Origin: Zygnema cylindricum
Taxonomy: Eukaryota; Streptophyta; Zygnematophyceae; Zygnematales; Zygnemataceae
Reading direction: 5' to 3'
Assembly: GCA_037447655.1 (NCBI GenBank)
Contig: JBBHKE010002856.1
Coordinates: 599,565-663,564, forward strand
Length of the DNA stretch: 64,000 bases
The position numbers were made by a program, and so were the translations under genes. The notes under the pieces were generated by a model. That model worked only from the letters and a program-made list of their open reading frames with translations. It was not told where the DNA came from and did no database searches. Position 1 is the stretch's first letter. Every line of letters begins with the position of its first letter. Positions 57,101 to 64,000 of this stretch are shown piece after piece.

Positions 57101-60100
57101 TTTGGTTGATTTCTGACTGAAGTTTTTAAATGTTCTTCTGCCCACCTTCTTCACACGATCTGCAGGTTCATAACTCCAACGGCATTGGTGAAAACCAAGA
57201 GCCCATTTGGGTGGCAATTCCATGCACCCTGCACCCCACCAATGGGAAATGCCGAAAACAAAACTCCCTAAGCTATGCTATCCCACTTATTGTATAATTT
57301 AATTCAAATAATTCCAGATTTATCCTTATCATACAACTGTATGTTCGTTTAGATTTACTTTTCTGAAAACAAAATGCTATCCTCTCTATTGATAATACAA
57401 TTTTATAATTCTTTCGCATATCCTCCGTGGTCCTCTTACATGTAGAGAGAACTGCCAGTAAAACTGCTTTTCTCCTACCATATAACGTATCAATTTGGGT
57501 TCTTATACATTGAGTTTATGTCCCTAACACGTTCAATCACACCCTCCAGCATTTGCATTTATGCTTGTTGCAATTGTTGAAGGTGGAGTGCAGTACTACA
57601 TCTCCTTAAATAAAGTGCTGTGCCCACACAACTACTACTGTTCCGATAATTTGTGGCTTCTTCGTCCAAATATCTTGTCAGCAGAAAAATCTTGACTGTA
57701 TATTGTCTTGTTTTGGAAAAGACACTAGTAATCCATAAGCAGATAAAAGCTTGCCATGGAGCTTGAACTAACGTCAAATCTTTCAAACAATGCTCTATGC
57801 CCAAGTATAACCAAAGAGAAACAGAAAGAAGGCTGCAGAAAGTTCATTATCCTTAACGATTCCAGTTCTCCTTAAAAAAGCATTTTTAACCTGCTCACTA
57901 AAGAGTATGTAAGTTGACATGTTAGAGTATTTAAGCTTCTAAAAAAGTGTTTCAACTGTTTCGGGAATCATCTTAGATGAAAGATTAGACGGATACCAAT
58001 AAATGTTCACGGACCCCTCCCCATAAAGAGTTCATCCCTCTTAAATTTTCCCATTTCACGCCTTCAAATGAGTCTAAGGCACAGTGTCAGGTTTCAAACA
58101 GGACCTCTGTCCATCTGCGGAGGTATGATAAAGGTATGTATGACGCAGTGCTCCTAAAGTTTGGAAATTTATATGCGTATCAATTCTCTATATAAACGTG
58201 TTTGACAAATTAGGGGAAAACAATGAGGCTAGACATAAACAAGCAGAGAAAATCGCGCCCCTCCTGCTCTCCCTCTGCACATCCAGAGTAGCTATCATTT
58301 TTTACTGAAGGTTGGCATCTAAAAATCATACTTCCTGCGCCATGACATCATACCCCTAAAATTACACTTTTATGTATTACAGCTGTTTTAGTTATTGTAG
58401 CTTTGTATCACACGCACCTATCGCATTGGAAAGAGTTATAAGGACCTCCTGCGGAGTCCCAAATGGCCCAAATGTTATCAGAGGAAAATGAGCCGCTGCC
58501 ACAAACTTGATGGTTCCAGCTTTCCGAAGGTCGATCTACAGAATTATCCAAACAAATAGCCTTAGTTTCAGTAAAGTTCTTCTTAGAATTACATAATTGA
58601 TTCACATTATCCTTAGTCTTGACTGCTTGAACGTCTTGAGCATACATTTGCAATACCATAAAAGGATTCAAACAAGTGAAATGTTTCCAATACGAGAAAC
58701 GCTCCATCGTCTTTCTATAAGAAGAGCGCCTATTATAACAGCAAGAAACATTAGTTTGTCGGTGAATTGAAGGTGTTGATTGACGCAGTTAAAAGAACAA
58801 TAAAATCAGAAGTGAAACAAAGAAATAACTGACAACTTTATTGAACAGGCAGGTCATACTTCCAATAATGTTTCCATTACAAATTTGCTTTCATCATTAC
58901 CCAAACTTCAGAAACACAGGATAATTGCAAAATCATAACGCAATCCAATGCACGTCGATACAGATGAGAAGTAAATCATATAACAAAACCAAGCATGCAA
59001 AACTTGCGGTAAAACACGCACACACAAAAGCACACCAAGAGAGAGAAACGGAGAGAATCCAAAATTCTGCAAAAATTTCTCAGAAACACAACACACAGGA
59101 AAGTAGAAGTGTCTGTGCGTATGAGAGAGAGTGCACGCGAGAATCCAATTTTCTGCAAGGATATTAACATGCATGAGTATCTCACCTCGCATCGTCGAGT
59201 TGTATCAGCTAAAACACCGAGAGAGGAACCATCTGGGAGTATCGCCAACACCCACGGATGAGATTGATAAAGTGACGTTGTGGTCCGGCTGTAGCCCCAG
59301 GCATCGGTATTCCATGTAAATATCTGCATGCAAAAATTACCACCGGTAAACCAGTCTTCATCAACATTAGTGTGGATTATTTCGAAGGTTTTACAACTGT
59401 GCTACCAATAGTTACCCAGAGTGGATAGAGTGCCAGTTCTGTACAAGTTTGTACTTGTGTTACAAAAGTTAATCCACGCTAATGTTGGTATAGCTCTCCC
59501 AGATCAGGGGTGTTCCACACCAAATCATATTTTACAGTTAACAGGCTCGTCTAATTCACCCTAATAACACCATAAAGAAGACTCAATTCCTAAGGACACC
59601 ATAAAGGAGCCTCATTCCATAATGGTGGTGAACAACAGAAAAAGTGAGCTATCAAGATGGAATTTTATTTTCTTAAACAAGTTTGCAATTTTCTCAAATA
59701 TATAAGCAACAGAACATCCTGCCATGGCCATACCTAGCAGCTTAGAATACCCTTCATAGACAATTCGGTTATCTAAAAGAAAACAATTTTAGAGTCTTCA
59801 AAGATTTAGTGGGACATTGTTAGGAAGCCTAAGCCAATGCTTTTTAGCGCGACTAATAGGGAACAATGACTCAAAGGTGTTCAACTACCATATTTTTTGC
59901 TCCTATTTCCCAAAAAAGCTTAATCTCACCCTTCGACCTGTGCGCTCAAGATTGCCACTAACTTCTCCTGTACCGTAGAATGTGGTATCCTCCGGAAGCT
60001 GCATAGGGCAAACACAAACCAGACATCCAAGGAAGAAAAGAAATGAAAAGCAAGGTCAGAGAAACCTTTATGCAGCCAAAAAGAACCGAAACAGCTGTCA

Positions 60101-62160
60101 TTTCACTGGCAACTATTCTAAGAGTCCCACATTGTTATGTTGCAATATTAAGTGCAAAACATAAACAATGCATACACAATGATACCATGGTTTTGCCCTT
60201 AATTCTGTTGCCATATGGGAAAATGTACATGTTTTGCAATGATTGGATATGAACTAGTTACTATTGATTTTTTCTTAATAATACATGTGCTCGAGGGTTG
60301 GTGAAGCAAATCTAGTTTACAAATTTTATGATTTTTTATTTGGACGTGCATCAGACAAGTAGCTGGCAGCCACAACAAAAATAGAATCAGTTTAAGGCGA
60401 TTGAAACCGATTAAGCTTTTGATTGTCAAAAATAATGAGACTAATATCTTTTGCATTGAAGCTGTAAGCAAACATTATTTTCTGTGTGAGTCAAATGCAC
60501 TCTTTGTAACAACCGCCAAAAAAAGTTTACTCAGCCAGGCTTATCCATGTTTTCCCTTGTTTCTATAATATCCATGAAAGGGCAAAAATGCTCCAATTTC
60601 AGATTTTTGATATCGCAGATTAGTGTATTGTCATGATTTCCCGTTAAAACAAAATGCAAAACATAATGATTTTATTCACACTTAGGTCTCAATACAAAAT
60701 CAGCCAGGTGCACCAGATTACACCTTTCTGACATTGAAAATAACTATGCAGTATTGATATTCGTGGTCAGCCTCTATGATGTAATCGCTTTACCTTGATC
60801 ATGACTGTCTGTACTCCATTTTCGATACGGCATTGGGCCCCAGCAAGCTCCTTCGCCAAAGAAAGCTGCCCTTCACTAGTTACAAACTCCTTTTCTCGTT
60901 GTATATGATCAAAGAATGATAGTGAAGGATGAGCGGACTTTCTGGCAGCTTCACTTGGATCAAGCCGGTGTACACCAGCTGTCAAAATTGGCATGGACAT
61001 CATCTTCTTTGCTGGACTCATATCAACAACACTTTGATTGAATGAAATTGCTGTTGGGTAGACGGATGCACTACAGGAATTTGGATCTGCAATTGGACGG
61101 CAAACAGTCAATTCTACAGGAAAATTTCAACTATATCCATCTAAAAATAGGTATCGGGGAAAATTTTGCTCACGTAAGGTTTGAACACAAAAAATAGCGT
61201 GATAAAATTGATAGTTTATCAATGTTATAAGTTGTTGATATGAATTGATTTGATGCTTCCTGTCAACATAAAACTGTACTGAGTAGATATACATGTATCG
61301 AGGCAACATTACTGAAAAAATCTCTTACGCTGTGTGCATCTCATTTTAGAAAGCGTAAAAAAAAAAATAGCAGGCACTGAACTAATCAACATTTCGAAAG
61401 ACTACCACCATGTGAATAGTCGTGACCAAGTAAAACTTACAAAAAAATAGCGCGACATTTGGGCTGTGAACAATTGGGCACAAAGCATAGTCAGGGATAT
61501 TTTAATCACTTGCAGGCTCATAGAATTTGTTAAGGGGTTTTGAAAAATCGTGGAATTTCCTTCAGATACCTCAAAGAATTCAATTGAAATTATTATCTTT
61601 CCCTGTAGATACCATCAAAAGATCTTACTAAAAATCAAAATTTGGGACCTAAGCCATTATACTGTTTTCCGAACATACATTGGAGTCGGAATACCGTCCT
61701 TGGCTCCTTTACCTGTATTTGAAGCCTTTGTAGCACCCCTGTTTTGTTGATCCAACAGTATCACATTCCTTGAACAATCGTCCTCCCCTTGCTTGAAAAG
61801 AATGTCATCTCCTTTTTCTGTCGTAAAGCTTTGAAAGAACTTCAGCTTTTTCAGATTTACATTTTTCTTAGCCTTGAAACGGAGAGAGGTGTTTCTACAC
61901 TTCCTATATACAGGAAATGACTGGAATTTAAATGAAGAACTTTCACTAAAAGGCAATAGGAGAGAAAACGAAAGACTGTTGACATAGAAGTTCCGCGGAA
62001 GTAAAACAGGTTGTGTAACTGCAATCGCTCGCTCAAAATCTGACTTTGCTGACTGCAGATTAGTTCGCAATCTGCTAATTCTTGAATTCGATATAGCTGT
62101 TGCTGACTTAAATGTTTGAACAGCAGAAAAAATATTGGTGCAAGAAAGATGATGTCGCAT
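48023..62160 (-). CDS. HGL1: GH31 heteroglycan-glucosidase-like protein
   Basis: Exons (5'->3'): 62160-61713, 61086-60794, 59998-59930, 59323-59186, 58535-58418, 57228-57146 (or 56974-56892), 55915-55820, 55524-55356, 55217-55075, 54487-54401, 53842-53657, 52618-52451, 52231-52111, 51234-51165, 50607-50523, 49773-49653, 49229-49036, 48196-48023. All joins are GT-AG and keep frame, giving about 920 residues. Landmarks in order are YGTGEVSG, FTWNTDAWGY, SLYQSHPWVL, the substrate-site HQCRWSY, DVIWMDIDYMDGFRCFTFD, DGIWNDMNEPAVF (nucleophile Asp about 511), HYHN, RYAATWTGDN, GPDIGGF (acid/base Asp about 621), LYLQGG and FEDDGDGYGY. They match plant heteroglycan glucosidase 1, which acts on alpha-glucosyl linkages; function here is inferred. 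The first ~38 residues (Ser/Arg-rich, no acidic residue) suggest a plastid transit peptide. The protein ends about 57 residues into the last exon, lacking the long C-terminal extension of Arabidopsis HGL1 as I recall it. The exon 12 donor (GAG|GTCGTC) is weak. Confidence 0.9.
52451..52618 (-). CDS. HGL1: GH31 exon 12: acid/base residue
   Basis: Reads GLSGQPFCGPDIGGFGG, then PRLFARWMGIGALLPFSRAH and HEPWSFGPE. The Asp in GPDIGGF is the general acid/base in family 31. The 5' splice site GTCGTC is weaker than the other donors of the gene. Confidence 0.9.
55075..55217 (-). CDS. HGL1: GH31 exon 9: catalytic nucleophile
   Basis: Contains VWPGSC, FPDYT and DGIWNDMNEPAVFD. The Asp of NDMNEP is the family-31 nucleophile. 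Donor GAT|GTAAGC, acceptor GACAG. Confidence 0.93.
56892..56974 (-). CDS. HGL1: GH31 exon 6b: alternative HQCRFSY version
   Basis: A second copy of exon 6, 171 bp downstream: also 83 bp, acceptor GTCCAG, donor CAG|GTATTG, same phases. It reads G-KMEMPPFWALGFHQCRFSY then EPASRVVQ: 18 of its 27 whole codons encode the same residue as 6a, and there is no stop. The changes include Lys to Phe before the conserved Trp and Trp to Phe in QCRWSY. Using both exons, or neither, would shift the frame of exon 7. An upstream acceptor (GTAG at about 57013) could add 13 in-frame residues. Confidence 0.8.
57146..57228 (-). CDS. HGL1: GH31 exon 6a: canonical HQCRWSY version
   Basis: 83 bp, acceptor GTGCAG, donor AAG|GTGGGC. 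With the G left by exon 5 it reads G-CMELPPKWALGFHQCRWSY then EPADRVKK. This agrees with the plant HGL1 consensus PPKWALG(Y/F)HQCRWSY, so I take it as the ancestral exon. Confidence 0.88.
61713..62160 (-). CDS. HGL1: GH31 gene exon 1: putative transit peptide and N-terminal linker
   Basis: ATG at 62160 is preceded in frame by TAG. The first 38 residues contain S, T, R, K and H but no D or E. The exon ends ACA G|GTAAAG (phase 1) and joins AT CCA of exon 2 to make an Asp codon. The region between the leader and exon 2 (about residues 40-150) is not conserved with anything I recall. The first recognisable GH31 similarity comes at the end of exon 2. Confidence 0.7.
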
Positions 62161-62199
62161 CTCCCAGGAACAATGTAGCAAGCAGACAAGCTAGTGACG

Positions 62200-62275
62200 T
62201 TCTAATTCTCAGAGCAAGTTCTAATTCTTAGAGTAAGTTACAACTCTCAGAGTCAGTACTAATTCTTAGAGTAAG
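62200..62275. repeat. 19-bp tandem repeat in the GH31 5' flank
   Basis: Four gap-free units (TTCTAATTCTCAGAGCAAG, TTCTAATTCTTAGAGTAAG, TTACAACTCTCAGAGTCAG, TACTAATTCTTAGAGTAAG) begin 40 bp upstream of the start codon. Further CTCAGAGTA/CTCAGATA fragments reach 62322. The position suggests 5' leader or proximal promoter. Confidence 0.85.
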
Positions 62276-63033
62276 CAATACTCAGATACTCTAATACTTT
62301 AATCCTCTTACTCTCAGAGTAAATAACGGACCAAACTTTGCTAATGCTGAATTGGTTCCTTGCAAGCCTGATAGGTGTACAAAAGAGCAAATGTGGTATT
62401 TGATCCAAGTGGTAGGACCAGATTTCAGACCAAAAAATCCAAAGTCAACAAAAACGGTTGTGACAGGTCCCAAAAACTGGTTGTAAGTGTTTTAAAACGT
62501 CGGGTAGTAAAATTCTTGCTTAACGGAAAAGCAAAACAGGAAAAATTAGGCACAAATAGAGGAAATCAACACATCAAACCGACTTAACTGTCATAGACAA
62601 AACTTGTTCCTCGTACTGTTAAGGAGTGAATCTTGATCCACTCCTTGCTGAGCGAGTTTTAAAAAATGGTGAAGGATCTGAAATGTAAACCTGGACTAAC
62701 TCCCTGAGAAATAACTTGTGTACAAAAAGAAAGTTTACAAATCTGAGAAATTTTATAGTTTCAGGTAACTTAAGGCCTTGCTCTCAGTAATGCAAAAAAA
62801 ATGTTAAAATAAATACGACAATCTCAGAACTTCCAGATTGGCAATTTATAATCAATGCATAAATTGGACTGTATTGCTACAAAAATCTGGCAGCAATAAA
62901 AAAAAACTCAGCTTAGAGTTGTTTTCAGAGAGGAAAGGAAACAGATTTAGGTCAATAAGAGAAGGAAATCGGTCACATACGTACTAACTGCAATATATTC
63001 GTCGTACAAGTCTTGTACAATAAATTCGTACAT

Positions 63034-63269
63034 CCTACCTTATTCCTAAGATCTCCTTTTCTTAGCAACAGGAGAGCAGGAGTCAGGTAGCAGCCATCAT
63101 AATATTTAAATATTACAAACTCTTTTTCGGAGATGTGGCTGCTGTAGTCAGAAGGAAACCTATGTGGAAAAATAGTAAAATACGGATCTGTGATCTTTAA
63201 TTCTTTGGCCAAATATTTTGCCACAAAACTTGACCTTCCGGTAAAATGGCGGCTGTAAGGCTCCTTCAA
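63034..63269 (-). CDS. Possible exon upstream of the GH31 gene
   Basis: An open stretch on the minus strand bounded by a good acceptor (CTCTCTAG) and a possible donor (AATAAG|GTAGG). It encodes about 78 residues of balanced composition (YSRHFTGRSSFVAKYLAKEL, DGCYLTPALLLLRKGDL). It has no ATG at its start, so it would be an internal exon. It may belong to a 5' extension of the GH31 transcript or to another gene. No family recognised. Confidence 0.25.
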
Positions 63270-63342
63270 CTAGAGAGATCGTGACCGTTCATTTAGACAT
63301 GAATGATCGAGATTTCACTTTCTAGCTTTCTGCAGTATTTTT

Positions 63343-63360
63343 ATATGACGGCCGTCATAT
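63343..63360. promoter_or_regulatory. 18-bp perfect palindrome with TGACG
   Basis: ATATGACGG followed by CCGTCATAT, containing the TGACG core bound by plant bZIP factors on both strands. A CCACGTGG G-box lies 92 bp further at 63452-63459. Both sit about 1.2-1.3 kb upstream of the GH31 start. Confidence 0.4.
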
Positions 63361-64000
63361 GACTTTGCGGTACCTTAACGGCCAATAAAAAGAGCTTTCG
63401 AAATCAACCAAGGCGAAAGAAACGAAAACACTTGGAATGATCGTCGGACCTCCACGTGGCCACAATTAAATGGGTATGTACAACTATCTTTTAGGTCTTG
63501 CCTGAATTTTCACGGAACAGTTTTCGGGTATTCCTGTGTACGTGGAAGGTCCTTGCTGAACAAAATGCAACGTGGCATTCATCTACCAAAGGATCTCCAC
63601 AAATTTGGGACAAGATCACCAGTGATCTCCACAAAGAGGGAAGAAAATCCGGATCTCGACACGCGCCATGCTGGTCGGTCAGTGGACCAAAGGTACAAGG
63701 CTGAGATTAAATGTAGGAAGGACCCACCACGTATCAGGAATGAACATTGCAGGATACTCGCAAATTTGCAATGCTGTACGGTGGACTTGGGGTCTTTCGA
63801 GTCAATCGTATAATGCCCACAAACAAATTTAATTGCGCTTGATGATTAATAAGGAAAAGACTACTGACCAAGGCCCAATGGTAAACCGTTTCAGTCCAGG
63901 GGAACAAAAAAAGAAAGAGAAGGACTAAAGTGAAAAGAAGAAAGTGGGTGGAAGCAAACTGAAGGAAAAACGGTGCAAAGAAACTAGCACGTGAACAAAG
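63361..64000. other. Right end of the window, no gene seen
   Basis: Apart from the G-box at 63452-63459 I see no feature. The short overlapping plus-strand frames (63498-63813) have no recognisable domain. Confidence 0.35.

Noticed and set aside
57559-57804. 81-codon minus-strand frame in GH31 intron 5
   Set aside because: It has only weak, unconvincing resemblance to transposon sequence and does not fit the phase of the GH31 exons.
1-64000. CRISPR arrays, rRNA or tRNA genes
   Set aside because: All tandem repeats found lack the regular repeat-unique-spacer pattern, and by eye I found no tRNA box pair or conserved rRNA segment. A dedicated tRNA scan was not possible.

Overview
The window looks like nuclear DNA of a green-lineage eukaryote (Viridiplantae). 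I cannot name the genus; a non-seed plant or streptophyte alga with a large, AT-rich, repeat-laden genome would fit. The evidence is a heteroglycan-glucosidase-type GH31 gene with many spliced exons and GT-AG introns, plant-type hAT, Ty1/copia and Ty3/gypsy elements, and CCCTAAA-like tracts. There is no prokaryotic gene organisation, and I saw no rRNA, tRNA or CRISPR array.

Left part (1-17 kb): no convincing protein gene. It is dominated by a decaying repeat family of about 380 bp, with 12 recognisable copies between 0.2 and 12.4 kb that share a strongly conserved core. A GC-rich, palindrome-rich block (about 2.67-4.85 kb) interrupts it and is flanked by 1.17-kb direct repeats. Then come pyrimidine-rich low-complexity DNA (13.8-14.7 kb) and a 24-bp minisatellite with a 240-bp higher-order period (14.7-15.8 kb).

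Middle (17-40 kb): transposon territory. A broken hAT transposase (17.65-19.77 kb) lies between two CATA microsatellites. A very young LTR element (24.4-31.5 kb, minus strand) has near-identical 1264-bp repeats and one intact 903-codon gag-protease frame but no reverse transcriptase or integrase. A copia gag relic (32.4-32.9 kb) follows, then two head-to-head gypsy remnants (about 33.0-39.5 kb). Many local tandem duplications of 48-212 bp scar these relics.

Right part (41-64 kb): the genes. A small plus-strand frame of unknown function ends at 43.3 kb. On the minus strand lie a three-exon FUSC-family membrane protein (45.5-47.9 kb) and, just upstream of it, a GH31 glucosidase resembling plant HGL1 that I could assemble exon by exon from 62.16 to 48.02 kb (18 exons per transcript, about 920 residues). 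Two features stand out in this gene. The exon carrying the HQCR(W/F)SY segment is present twice, with identical length and phase, so that only one copy can be used per transcript. Its stop codon also lies only 123 bp before the FUSC start codon.
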